Shown: piece after piece, positions 55,183-64,000 of the stretch
Layout of the letters: each line of letters opens with the position of its first letter
How positions within the stretch are numbered: the stretch's first letter is position 1
Translations under genes and position numbers: made by a program
Assembly (NCBI GenBank): GCA_964369445.1
Contig: CAYJFU010000002.1
Span: 21,586-85,585 of the forward strand
Source of the DNA: CAYJBH01 sp964369445
Lineage (GTDB): Bacteria > Bacillota > Clostridia > Oscillospirales > Ruminococcaceae
Direction of reading: 5' to 3'
Length of the DNA stretch: 64,000 nt
The notes under the pieces: model-generated
Databases searched by the model: none
Seen by the model: only the letters and a program-made list of their open reading frames with translations
Told to the model about the DNA's origin: nothing

Positions 55183-57393
55183 ATGATTGAATTTAGTAAC
55201 GGCACCTTTCATCTTTCTAACAACCATGTAAGTTATATAATGAAGGTGATAAAAAACGGGCAGATAGGTCAGCTGTATTTTGGTAAAAAAATACGCAACA
55301 ATAACTTTGACCATCTATTTGTGGAGAGGGCCGTTACTCTTGCTCCCTGCGTATTTGAGGGGGATTTGGATTTTTCTCTCGAAACAATTAAGCAAGAGTA
55401 TCCGGCATACGGCACAGGAGATTTCAGAGACCCAGCATACCAATTTACCCAGACTAACGGCAGTAGGATAACTAATTTCACATATAAGAGTCACGAGATT
55501 TTTCAAGGCAAGAGGGAGATTGTCGGTCTGCCACAAACCTATGGGGAAGATGTTGAATCGTTACATATAACCCTGCACGATTCGGTTATAAATGTTGAGA
55601 TGATATTAAAGTATCATGTTTTTGCAGACTTTTCAGGGATTGTTCGTTCGGTTGAGATAAAAAACTTATCGAAAGAAACCGTTATAATCAACCGTGCCAT
55701 GTCGCTCTGTTTAGACTTTTACGATGACGATTACGAAATGCTCACACTAGATGGTGCGTGGTCACGAGAAAGACATATTACCTGCCGAAAGATAGCCAAG
55801 GGAGTGCAATCGATTCAAAGTTCAAGAGGTGCAAGCTCGGCTATGCACAACCCCTTTATGGCATTAAAAAGGTCGGGAACAACCGAAATATCAGGCGAGG
55901 TTTATGGGGTGACTCTGGTGTATAGCGGAAACTTTTTAGCCCAGGCAGAGGTAGATGCATACGACGTTACCCGCGTAATGATTGGTATAAATCCTTTTGA
56001 GTTCGAATGGAATTTAAACGGTGGAGAAACATTCCAAACTCCCGAGGCGGTTATGGTATACTCCGATGCAGGTCTAAATTCAATGAGCCAGAATTTTCAT
56101 AACCTTTTTAGAAACAACCTAATACGTGGTAAATACAAAAACAACCAACGCCCCATCCTGATAAATAACTGGGAGGCAACATATTTTGATTTTACCGAAG
56201 AGAGCATTTTAAAAATAGCCTCAAAAGCTAAGGAACTCGGAGTGGAGCTGTTTGTTTTAGATGACGGCTGGTTTGGAAAGCGGAATAATGACCAAACTTC
56301 ACTTGGGGATTGGAGTGTTAATCTTAAAAAGCTACCGAATGGTATCGAGGGATTAGCTCAAAAAATTAATGATTTAGGACTGAAGTTTGGTTTGTGGTTC
56401 GAGCCGGAGATGGTGAACGAGCTTAGCGAGTTATATCTCGAACACCCCGACTTTGCTATTAAAACTCCAAACAGAGCGATGTCTTACGGAAGAAATCAAT
56501 TCGTGTTGGATTTCTCCAGAGCAGACGTTGTAGAGTATGTCTATAAAAAGATGTGCGAGACCATAAAAAAGTCAAATATATCCTATATCAAGTGGGACAT
56601 GAATCGCAATATAACCGAGAGCTACAGCAATGGTTTGCCGCCAAATAGACAAAAAGAGTTTTTTCATCGTTATATTTTAGGGGTTTACTCACTTTACGAA
56701 AAACTTATCGAAAGATTTCCGGATATATTGTTTGAATCCTGTGCCTCGGGTGGGGCAAGGTTTGACGCCGGTATGCTGTATTATGCGCCTCAAGCATGGG
56801 CGAGCGATGATACAGATGCTATTGAGCGTCTTCATATCCAATACGGAACCTCTTTAGTATACCCAATATCTTCTATTGGAAGCCATGTTGCCGCAGTGCC
56901 TAATCATCAGATCGCAAGAACAACCAGTATAGCAACACGTGCAAGCGTTGCATATTTTGGCACCTTTGGCTACGAGCTAAATGTTAACGAAATCAGCACT
57001 GAGGATGCAAAGCAGGTAAAACAACAGATAAAGTTTTATAAGAAACACCGTGACGTTATTTCAACGGGAGACTTTTACAGGCTGCAAAGTGGAAACATAT
57101 ATAGCTGGATGGTCGTTTCGAAAGATAAAAAGAAGGCAGTTTTAGGTTATTATAAAATCCTTGCAACCCCTAACCCATCGCTAAAGAAAATAAAGCTGGT
57201 TGGCCTAAATCAAGATTTTAAATATAACTGCAACGGCAAAAGTTATTATGGTGACGAGCTCATGAACTTTGGTCATGTGGTGAATACCGAGTTTACCGGG
57301 GTAATACAAAGCGAGTTGTTTACCGGAAAATACACCCCCGGAACCGACAAAGGGGATTTCACCTCGCAAGTTTATGTATTTGAAGCTATATAG
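55183..57393 (+). CDS. Alpha-galactosidase, glycoside hydrolase family 36
   Basis: The enzyme releases terminal alpha-linked galactose from melibiose/raffinose-type sugars. The 736-aa protein has an N-terminal beta-sandwich domain, then the GH36 barrel with DDGWFGKRNNDQTSLGDW, FGLWFEPEMVNE, the nucleophile Asp in YIKWDMNR and the acid/base Asp in WASDDTDAIERL, and a C-terminal beta domain. No signal peptide is present, so it acts in the cytosol on sugar imported by the symporter encoded 27 bases upstream. ATG follows GAGTGGGA. Confidence 0.95.
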   Translation: MIEFSNGTFHLSNNHVSYIMKVIKNGQIGQLYFGKKIRNNNFDHLFVERAVTLAPCVFEGDLDFSLETIKQEYPAYGTGDFRDPAYQFTQTNGSRITNFTYKSHEIFQGKREIVGLPQTYGEDVESLHITLHDSVINVEMILKYHVFADFSGIVRSVEIKNLSKETVIINRAMSLCLDFYDDDYEMLTLDGAWSRERHITCRKIAKGVQSIQSSRGASSAMHNPFMALKRSGTTEISGEVYGVTLVYSGNFLAQAEVDAYDVTRVMIGINPFEFEWNLNGGETFQTPEAVMVYSDAGLNSMSQNFHNLFRNNLIRGKYKNNQRPILINNWEATYFDFTEESILKIASKAKELGVELFVLDDGWFGKRNNDQTSLGDWSVNLKKLPNGIEGLAQKINDLGLKFGLWFEPEMVNELSELYLEHPDFAIKTPNRAMSYGRNQFVLDFSRADVVEYVYKKMCETIKKSNISYIKWDMNRNITESYSNGLPPNRQKEFFHRYILGVYSLYEKLIERFPDILFESCASGGARFDAGMLYYAPQAWASDDTDAIERLHIQYGTSLVYPISSIGSHVAAVPNHQIARTTSIATRASVAYFGTFGYELNVNEISTEDAKQVKQQIKFYKKHRDVISTGDFYRLQSGNIYSWMVVSKDKKKAVLGYYKILATPNPSLKKIKLVGLNQDFKYNCNGKSYYGDELMNFGHVVNTEFTGVIQSELFTGKYTPGTDKGDFTSQVYVFEAI

Positions 57394-57414
57394 TCATTTA
57401 ACTATCATTCGAGT

Positions 57415-57862
57415 TCACCAACAACTCCTGTAAAACAGCCGTTTTACAGGAATTTCGTGTTTTTTGTGGGTGGGGATTTAAGGGTTTGACCACATGAAAT
57501 CCCACAGACGGAAATTTTTGTTTTTTTGGTTGTTTACGCTGTAGGGGCGGATACTTTATCCACCCGCCTTGTCACACCGACGTTAATTTCATAAATTGTA
57601 GGGCCGGCGTCCCCGACGCCCCGTTCCCGAAATGCCATTGATTACATAGGTTGGTTATCTTTGGTTACTGTGTATCATTTTTTATCTCAACTCTGCAACT
57701 TCAATTTTCATCTCGGATATCAATATTTTGAGCTTTTTCTCACATTCTTCAAGCGAGTGTGCATATACATTCCGAACAAGCCGTTTACCATCCGGCAATC
57801 TCGGCGAATAACGCCCCTCCCACAGGTTTTCACTGATCTGATTTATACACCCTGTCCCGGGG
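57415..57862 (+). repeat. Right direct repeat of the sugar cassette
   Basis: Imperfect copy of 51383-51815 in the same orientation: the last eight bases of the tRNA end (TCACCAAC), terminator hairpin, non-coding middle with ACGCTGTAGGG and GTCACACCGACG, then the integrase tail. A few small insertions and substitutions separate the two copies. The full tRNA is not duplicated here. Confidence 0.85.
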
Positions 57863-57866
57863 GTAG
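57682..57866 (-). pseudogene. Integrase C-terminal fragment (duplicate)
   Basis: About 60 codons on the minus strand read CINQISENLWEGRYSPRLPD, KRLVRNVYAHSLEECEKK and EMKIEVAELR, then stop. It duplicates the tail of the remnant at 51618-52085 and abuts the MobC-relaxase fusion gene, whose last codons run into it in another frame. Confidence 0.8.
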
Positions 57867-58811
57867 ATAAAATCGGAAAGCTGTCACGAGAATTAATATT
57901 GTTTCATGATTCTGTTCAGATTCTTGACCTCCTGACGAACGGTAGTCGATAATGGTTTGGGGATATAGGGCTATATTCCCACCTGAAATTAATTTACACA
58001 GCTCGATTACAAGCGCAAATGTCAACTGAACACCGCTCATTCGCCCCGCTTTTTTCATCTCGGCCTCGAAAGATAGTAACGGCGTGAAGTTGCGACGCTT
58101 AACGTAAAAATATGAAATTCGTTTTTCATAATTGATTTTCATCCGTTCATTGATGTTATCTGTCGGGTAACCGAGGGAGCTAAGACGCACCGACCGTTTC
58201 CAATCAGGTGCCTTAACCGACAGCGTTTTACCCTCTTTTGTAAAGATGTATCCTAAATCTTTCAGGCTCTGCTCAAAGTCTTTTGGTATTGACGAGACGG
58301 ACAAACATCGCTCAACATCACGCTTTAGCATCTCACGATGGGTAGGCACACCCGACATCTGCGCACGTCGCTCACCCTTTGACCTGCCGTAAAAGGAAGA
58401 GTTTTCAAGCACAGATTTACCACGATTTCTGCAAACCTCATCCGAGATTTCTCGCAGTTTGTAGTGGTCGGAAATGTGGTTTTTCCGTTTCCCCACAAAG
58501 CAGGCTTTGCGCGGACCCCTTAAATACTCTTTGTTAGGGTCTAATAGAACTCTATAAATATCATCCATAAGCGACAAAAGCTGTTGCTCGAGGGGTTCGT
58601 TTTCGCTTGATACTGCTTCTAAAAGAGCATCCAACCTACTGTTAAAATCATAAAAAATTTCCGACAAAGCCGCCTTTGGTTGATACACTAATGCAAGTTG
58701 ACGGAGATATTCCGACACCGACAACCCACATTTTTTAGCATAACTTTCGATGCGGTTTTTCTCCTTTTCGTTCACACGAACAAATATATTTTTATTTCTT
58801 TTTTCTTGCAT
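57843..58811 (-). CDS. MobC-relaxase fusion remnant (mobilization protein)
   Basis: The 322-aa product begins like a MobC relaxosome protein (NIFVRVNEKEKNRIESYAKK; SVSEYLRQLAL). From about residue 115 it reads like the C-terminal part of a MobA/VirD2-type relaxase (ISDHYKLREISDEVCRNRGK; PTHREMLKRDVERCL; KAPDWKRSVRLSSLG). The relaxase catalytic tyrosine and histidine motifs, which belong in the missing N-terminal part, are absent. It looks like a deletion joined mobC to the end of the relaxase gene. The last ~10 codons run into the integrase fragment. Start ATG 58811 follows GAAAGGAAG. It probably cannot nick DNA. Confidence 0.7.
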   Translation of the reverse strand: MQEKRNKNIFVRVNEKEKNRIESYAKKCGLSVSEYLRQLALVYQPKAALSEIFYDFNSRLDALLEAVSSENEPLEQQLLSLMDDIYRVLLDPNKEYLRGPRKACFVGKRKNHISDHYKLREISDEVCRNRGKSVLENSSFYGRSKGERRAQMSGVPTHREMLKRDVERCLSVSSIPKDFEQSLKDLGYIFTKEGKTLSVKAPDWKRSVRLSSLGYPTDNINERMKINYEKRISYFYVKRRNFTPLLSFEAEMKKAGRMSGVQLTFALVIELCKLISGGNIALYPQTIIDYRSSGGQESEQNHETILILVTAFRFYLPPGQGV

Positions 58812-58859
58812 AAATTGCACTTCCTTTCATTGGGGGTTTAAGGGTCTCCTTTAAATACG

Positions 58860-59018
58860 GGGGTGCTTCAAAAGTCGGCTTCGCAAAAAGCGGCGGCAAA
58901 AATTCCGTCATCTGTCACAAAAATGCTCATTAATACACAAAGTATTGCTTGCGCTTTTTGTTTAATCTGACAAAAACATTGCTCTTGTTTTTGCAAATCC
59001 TTTATTTTTCACCACCCC
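58860..59018 (+). repeat. Interspersed element, copy C (159 bp)
   Basis: Copy C of the four-member family: left end GGGGTGCTTCAAAA, right end TTTTCACCACCCC, internal CTCATTAATACACAAAGTA, CTTTTTGTTTAATCTGACA and TTGCTCTTGTTTTTGCAAA shared with copies A and B. A short hairpin (GGAGTTTG / CAAACTCC) follows at 59025-59045. The rest of 59046-59410 shows no convincing gene. Confidence 0.82.
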
Positions 59019-59420
59019 TATAGCGGAGTTTGCAATACAAACTCCCTGATTGCTACAGGATAAGACAGCCATATTCTTTGCGCATAGTGTATGGAAGCGT
59101 CTATATTAAACTATCCCTCATATATTTATAGAAAAATCCGCCATTTTCGAACCCCGAAATTTGTTTTTTGTATAATTGCACAAAACCACTTTGATGTTTG
59201 TGGCTTTAACAAACACCTTATACACCTGCAGAAAAAAACGCAAAAAGTTGCTCCCTTTTTTGAAAATAAAAATAACTTTGGATGTTTGCACAATGTAAAT
59301 GTGTCCAAAGTAATTTTAATTGTGTGTTTTTGACTTATCAATGGTAGGTTGTCCTCTTTAGTTTACTTTTTTTAGAACTACGACACGGGTAAACACGAAT
59401 AAAAACCTCATGATTTTTAA

Positions 59421-59450
59421 TTGACAGTTTATACGTCGCTATGATATAAT
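59421..59450 (+). promoter_or_regulatory. Consensus sigma-A promoter of the repeat protein gene
   Basis: TTGACA (59421-59426), 18-base spacer, TATAAT (59445-59450): both boxes are exact consensus. A leader of about 90 A/T-rich bases precedes the ATG at 59547, long enough to hold regulation, though no clear structure is seen. Confidence 0.75.
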
Positions 59451-59546
59451 TTAATATGTATTTTTCTGAAAAAAATTATTGTAAAACAATGATGAATCTA
59501 CAAAAAACATTTTAAAGTATACAATTAAAGGCCTGTCGGAGGAGTT

Positions 59547-62500
59547 ATGAAAAAAAGCAATCTAAAAAGTAAATTTTTGTCGGGTGTTCTTGCTTTGTGC
59601 ATGATGGTGGGGCTTTTGCCACTATCTGCATTTGCCGAGGATACACCGCCCACCGATAGCGAAACCATCACAGCTGTTAAAGCACCAGAGGTGACACAGC
59701 AGGAGATAACGGTGGGAAGTTCGGACACACCGACACTCCCCTCCGGCACACTTTCGGCATCGCTTACCAAGATAACATGGGCGCAAGTTTCGCTTGAAAT
59801 ACCCGAGGGCGAAGCACCGAAAACCGAATGGAAATCCACCACCACCACGGACAGTGTGCCGGTGTCGGTGGAATGGGTTTTGCCGGAGGGCGTAACTTTT
59901 TCTGCGGCAGAGGAAAAAACATTTACCTACACGGCAAAACTTACAGATGAAACATACACCGTTGCCAACGAGGTTGTTATGCCCACATTTACCGCAAATG
60001 TGGTGGCACAACAAAACACCCCGCAAGCGGCACCCCCTGCACCTGCCCCAAAAAAAGTAATAACAGCTTTTTCAGAGCCTGACACTATAAGAGTTTCTGT
60101 CGGTGACACACGCACCGAAGCGGACATTGTTGCCACGTTCCCCACCGCCCTTGCGGCAACGGTAGAGGGCGAAACACAGCCGCTAAGTGTAACTGTCAGC
60201 AGCTGGACAAGGGTTTTCCCCACTGCTGAAACGGCTTTTTCAACAGTGGCGCAAAGCGAATATCATTACGAGCCTACGTTGAGCATCCCCGACGGCTATA
60301 CAAACAACTCAACACAGCCCGCCCAAACCGTGCAGGTGGGCGATGCTCTTTCACACACACCGCAACCGACATCGGACGTGGTGGAGCAGTTCAACCTACC
60401 TAGGGGCGAAACCTATTACTTTGACCTATCGGGCGAAGCAGGTGCAGTAACAGATGGTGTGTCTTCAACAATCGGCACGATAAATACGGCACTGCCTGAC
60501 GAAACATTGCACTATGTGCCCTTTACCTACGCAGGCACAGTAAATGCGTATAGTCTCAACAGTACAAGCAGTGGGGACGTGAATGCAAGCACCACGGCAA
60601 GCGCAAATCCCACTGACCACAGTCTTTTTGTGGCGGATTACAATGTCAGTTTTATGATCAGATGGTATACCCTCGCAGGATTAAGTTTCGGTGGTTCAGG
60701 AACGATGCCGGCGGAAAACCTTATATTCGGCAAAACATACGACACGAACTACACCTTGCGCTCGCTATCTGCGGGTAGTAACACTGCCGATATTGCCACA
60801 AACTACGGTGGTACACCCACAAACAATGAGTGGGATGTGATATTAAGTAAAAATAGTGCATATATTAAAAACTGGACAGGTATCTCCTCATGGGGGCAGG
60901 ATACAGATGCAAGTAGGGATGGTGACCGTGTGCTTCGTGGTCGCGGGTCTGCCAACTATTGGAGCTTTACCGGTGCAGGTGCACCATCTGTTGAGAGAGG
61001 CTTTCGCCCCGCCCTTGAAGTTCTAAACCCTGCCACTTTGGGTGCGAATGGCTTAAAGGCGATAACCCTTAACCTAAACGGAGGTAGATTTAATTCCGAA
61101 GACAGCATCAATATCGTATCGGCAGGTGATAGCTACACCGCACCTCCTGTCGAGGGTTTAACACGTCCTACCGGAAACACCGAAACATATTTTGTGTGGA
61201 ACACACAGGCAGATGGTCGCGGAACAAATTATGCACCCGGTGCAAGCGTTCCGAGTACTGTTACCACACTTTATGCACGTTGGACAGTGGTGGAGCAGTT
61301 CAACCTACCTAGGGGCGAAACCTATTACTTTGACCTATCGGGCGAAGCAGGTGCAGTAACAGATGGTGTGTCTTCAACAATCGGCACGATAAATACGGCA
61401 CTGCCTGACGAAACATTGCACTATGTGCCCTTTACCTACGCAGGCACAGTAAATGCGTATAGTCTCAACAGTACAAGCAGTGGGGACGTGAATGCAAGCA
61501 CCACGGCAAGCGCAAATCCCACTGACCACAGTCTTTTTGTGGCGGATTACAATGTCAGCCACACCATCTCATGGAACAGGCTGAATACCAACAGCTTGAT
61601 ATTCGGCAAACCATTTGGCACGAACTACACCCTGCGCTCGCTATCCGTGGGAAGTGACACCGCTAATAGTCCTACAAGCAACCTCGGCGGAACTCCAGCA
61701 AACAACGAGTGGGATATGATATTGGGCAAAACCGGATTGGAAAATCCAATTAAAAATGCAGTCAGTGATCTATATTCACTGGGGCAAGATACATATGCAG
61801 GGAAGCACGAAGATGCTGCAATGCGCGGTGGTAGCTCCACAGACTATTGGAGGCATAACTATGTATACGGTAATTTCACTTACTATGGTTTCCGCCCCGC
61901 CCTTGAAGTTCTAAACCCTGCCACTTTGGGTGCTGACGGTCTAAAGACGATAACACTTAACCTAAATGGGGGACATTTGGGCGATGACACCGCCGTTACA
62001 AGCATGAACATAGTGTACACAGGCGCAAGCTATACCGCGCCTGATTCAACGAGCTTGACCCGCCCTGCGAGCAACAGTGAAACATTTTTCGCGTGGAACA
62101 CTTCGGCAAACGGTAGCGGCACAATCTATGCGCCCGGGGAAAGCGTTCCCAGTACCGTTACTGCGCTTTATGCAATGTGGATAGATGAGCAATTCAATCT
62201 ACCTATGGGCGAAACCTACTACTTTGACCTATCGGGCGAAACTATACCCGGAACAATCAATGCAGGAGCGTATGCGCGCCCATCCGGACAAGGCCTACCG
62301 GATGCATCGCTTCACTATGTGCCTTTTACCTATGCAGGCACGGTGAAAGCGTATCGCTTGAACAGTACAAGCAGTGGGGACATGAACGCAAGCGCCACAG
62401 CAAGCACAACAAGCGACCCAAACGCACAGTTCGGCTACACCTACGACCACAGCCTCTTTGTGGCGGATTACAATGTCAGCCACACCGTTTCGTGGGATAC

Positions 62501-64000
62501 GCTGAATACCAACAACTTGATATTCGGCAAAACATTTGACGCCAACTACACCCTGCGTTCGCTATCTGCGGGAAGTCTGAGCAAAACGCCCACAAACAAC
62601 GAGTGGGATGTGATAAATAACAAAATTGAAGGGGGTATTAAATACTGGCAGAATAACTATTCATGGGGGCAAGATACACATTCAGCTAGTAATCAAGGCC
62701 GTGTGGTTCGCGGTCTATGGCCCGACGCCGACCGCTGGCATATCTTGAGTAGCGATAGTAGCGATGCTAACGATAGCTGGCGCCCCGCCATTGAAGTTCT
62801 AAACCCTGCCACTTTGGGTGCTGACGGTCTAAAGACGATAACACTTAACCTAAATGGGGGACATTTGGGCGATGACACCGCCGTTACAAGCATGAACATA
62901 GTGTACACAGGCGCAAGCTATACCGCGCCTGATTCAACGAGCTTGACCCGCCCTGCGAGCAACAGTGAAACATTTTTCGCGTGGAACACTTCGGCAAACG
63001 GTAGCGGCACAATCTATGCGCCCGGGGAAAGCGTTCCCAGTACCGTTACTGCGCTTTATGCAATGTGGATAGATGAGCAATTCAATCTACCTATGGGCGA
63101 AACCTACTACTTTGACCTATCGAGCGAAGCTGCCAACATCGGCACAATAAACACGGCATTGCCTGACGAAACATTGCACTATGTACCTTTTACATACACA
63201 GGCACGGTGAATTCGTATAACTTGACCGGTGCAAGCAGTGGAGATAGGAATGCAAGCACCACCGCAAGTGCAACCCCCACCTATCGTAGCCTTTTTGTGG
63301 CGTATTATAATGTCAGCCACACCGTTTCGTGGAACAGGCTTACAGGGCTAGAAGACGACGGCATTGGGACAATGCCGTCGGAAAACCTTATATTCGGCAA
63401 ACCATACGACACAAACTACACCCTGCGCTCGCTATCTGCAGGAAGTGATACGAACACACCAAACCCCGGCGGTGACCCCACAAACAACGAGTGGGATTTG
63501 ATATTGGGTAAAAATGGTGCGTATATACAAAATTGGAGTGGTATCTTTTCGTGGGGGCAGGATACCTATATAGACGCTTCTCGGGCGGCCCGCGGCTCCT
63601 CGTCTGCCAACGGTTGGGTTAGTCCCTATGGTTCTCATTCTCTGCCAGTCTTCGGCTTTCGACCTGCGCTTGAGGTTTTAAATCCTGCTACGCTGGGTAT
63701 TGATGGACTAAAAGCAATAGCCCTTAACCTAAACGGCGGTAGTTTTAATTCTGAAAACAGTATCAATATTGTATCGGCAGGAGACAGCTACACAGCACCA
63801 CCTGCCGAGAGTTTAACCCGCCCTGCGGACAATACCGAAACATTTTTTGCATGGAACACACAGGCAGACGGTAGCGGAACAGCTTATGCACCGGGTGCAA
63901 GCGTTCCGAGCACAGTAACTATGCTTTATGCACAGTGGATAGAGCCTATCATAAGCCTAAACCCAAGTACAAACCATACTTTCCCTACAGTAGAAGCGGG
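59547..64000 (+). CDS. Large secreted repeat protein with hypervariable cassettes (runs off window)
   Basis: The frame is open from ATG 59547 (GGAGGAG upstream) through the window edge, at least 1484 codons. A Sec signal peptide (FLSGVLALCMMVGLLPLSAF, then AEDTPP) precedes a ~245-residue Thr/Pro/Val-rich region. Four tandem units of 303, 298, 296 and 290 residues follow. Each has EQFNLP.GETYYFDLSG, LHYVPFTYAGTV, SLFVADYNVSHT, LIFGK, NYTLRSLSAGS, NNEWD, a variable stretch after GQDT, then GFRPALEVLNPATLG, and ends with a Listeria-Bacteroides/InlB-type repeat (TLNLNGG ... WNT..GSGT.YAPG ... LYA.W). The GFRPALEV segment resembles C-type-lectin/FGE-like folds. A cell-surface binding protein is likely; the ligand and wall anchor are unknown. 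Confidence 0.88.
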   Translation, partial: MKKSNLKSKFLSGVLALCMMVGLLPLSAFAEDTPPTDSETITAVKAPEVTQQEITVGSSDTPTLPSGTLSASLTKITWAQVSLEIPEGEAPKTEWKSTTTTDSVPVSVEWVLPEGVTFSAAEEKTFTYTAKLTDETYTVANEVVMPTFTANVVAQQNTPQAAPPAPAPKKVITAFSEPDTIRVSVGDTRTEADIVATFPTALAATVEGETQPLSVTVSSWTRVFPTAETAFSTVAQSEYHYEPTLSIPDGYTNNSTQPAQTVQVGDALSHTPQPTSDVVEQFNLPRGETYYFDLSGEAGAVTDGVSSTIGTINTALPDETLHYVPFTYAGTVNAYSLNSTSSGDVNASTTASANPTDHSLFVADYNVSFMIRWYTLAGLSFGGSGTMPAENLIFGKTYDTNYTLRSLSAGSNTADIATNYGGTPTNNEWDVILSKNSAYIKNWTGISSWGQDTDASRDGDRVLRGRGSANYWSFTGAGAPSVERGFRPALEVLNPATLGANGLKAITLNLNGGRFNSEDSINIVSAGDSYTAPPVEGLTRPTGNTETYFVWNTQADGRGTNYAPGASVPSTVTTLYARWTVVEQFNLPRGETYYFDLSGEAGAVTDGVSSTIGTINTALPDETLHYVPFTYAGTVNAYSLNSTSSGDVNASTTASANPTDHSLFVADYNVSHTISWNRLNTNSLIFGKPFGTNYTLRSLSVGSDTANSPTSNLGGTPANNEWDMILGKTGLENPIKNAVSDLYSLGQDTYAGKHEDAAMRGGSSTDYWRHNYVYGNFTYYGFRPALEVLNPATLGADGLKTITLNLNGGHLGDDTAVTSMNIVYTGASYTAPDSTSLTRPASNSETFFAWNTSANGSGTIYAPGESVPSTVTALYAMWIDEQFNLPMGETYYFDLSGETIPGTINAGAYARPSGQGLPDASLHYVPFTYAGTVKAYRLNSTSSGDMNASATASTTSDPNAQFGYTYDHSLFVADYNVSHTVSWDTLNTNNLIFGKTFDANYTLRSLSAGSLSKTPTNNEWDVINNKIEGGIKYWQNNYSWGQDTHSASNQGRVVRGLWPDADRWHILSSDSSDANDSWRPAIEVLNPATLGADGLKTITLNLNGGHLGDDTAVTSMNIVYTGASYTAPDSTSLTRPASNSETFFAWNTSANGSGTIYAPGESVPSTVTALYAMWIDEQFNLPMGETYYFDLSSEAANIGTINTALPDETLHYVPFTYTGTVNSYNLTGASSGDRNASTTASATPTYRSLFVAYYNVSHTVSWNRLTGLEDDGIGTMPSENLIFGKPYDTNYTLRSLSAGSDTNTPNPGGDPTNNEWDLILGKNGAYIQNWSGIFSWGQDTYIDASRAARGSSSANGWVSPYGSHSLPVFGFRPALEVLNPATLGIDGLKAIALNLNGGSFNSENSINIVSAGDSYTAPPAESLTRPADNTETFFAWNTQADGSGTAYAPGASVPSTVTMLYAQWIEPIISLNPSTNHTFPTVEA
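60378..63938 (+). repeat. Four tandem coding repeats with DNA-identical blocks
   Basis: The units start at 60378, 61287, 62181 and 63069. The block 60378-60649 is identical to 61287-61558 (272 bases). The block 61903-62234 is identical to 62791-63122 (332 bases). Between such blocks, stretches of about 90-100 bases (near 60900-60998, 61791-61886, 62676-62777 and 63566-63653) differ strongly between units. Confidence 0.9.

Noticed and set aside
59091..59341. Small open frames on both strands (up to 80 codons)
   Set aside because: AT-rich, no ribosome site and no family similarity; overlapping on both strands, as expected by chance.

Overview
The window is a stretch of a Firmicutes chromosome, most likely a motile, endospore-forming member of the Clostridia. 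The evidence is a Bacillus/Clostridium-type fla/che operon (fliY, CheC/CheD, FlbD, FapA), a complete spoIIIAA-AH operon and the usual Clostridia housekeeping order (asp23-nusB-xseA-xseB-ispA-dxs-tlyA-nadK-recN). Finer placement is not possible from sequence alone. Four runs of N and two single-gene frameshifts suggest a draft or metagenome-derived assembly. One N-run (5331-5340) can be closed by a 7-base overlap of its flanks.

Layout. (1) 1-27.6 kb is a flagellar/chemotaxis cluster, all on the plus strand: fliG(end)-fliH-fliI, then fliJ-fliK-flgD-flg_new-flgE-flbD-motA-motB-fliM-fliY-cheY-fliO-fliP-fliQ-fliR-flhB-flhA-fliA(sigma)-flgG1-flgG2-cheC-cheD-fapA. It supplies the export gate and ATPase, rod/hook, stator, switch and the flagellar sigma factor. 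A 5.3-kb foreign-looking block (broken iron-sulfur flavoprotein, minus-strand aminotransferase/Lrp pair, EF-G-like GTPase) splits fliI from fliJ. fliL, flhF and flhG are missing from their usual places. (2) 27.6-29.9 kb: dagK and radA, ended by a strong terminator. (3) 30.3-35.6 kb: the mother-cell spoIIIA operon (channel to the forespore), with sigma-E-like promoters before spoIIIAA and spoIIIAH and a small repeat element inserted between spoIIIAD and spoIIIAE. (4) 35.6-51.2 kb: housekeeping genes for transcription antitermination (nusB), exonuclease VII, isoprenoid precursors (ispA, dxs), rRNA methylation (tlyA), NADP synthesis (nadK), repair (recN, recG), tyrosyl-tRNA synthetase, a solute-binding lipoprotein, two Asp23 proteins and a fatty-acid-kinase-like protein. 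(5) 51.3-58.8 kb: an accessory region beginning at a tRNA-Val(GAC). Two ~440-bp imperfect direct repeats, each carrying an integrase remnant, flank an AT-richer sugar cassette: LacI regulator, sodium/solute symporter and GH36 alpha-galactosidase, with matching palindromic operators. A MobC-relaxase fusion remnant follows. (6) 59.5-64.0 kb: a very large secreted repeat protein that runs off the window, with four ~300-residue units whose hypervariable ~95-bp segments sit between blocks that are identical at DNA level.

The most unusual items are the four-copy family of ~125-160-bp intergenic elements with their own terminal inverted repeats (32.3, 38.7, 41.6 and 58.9 kb), the hypervariable cassette protein at the right edge, and the repeat-bounded alpha-galactoside cassette at tRNA-Val.
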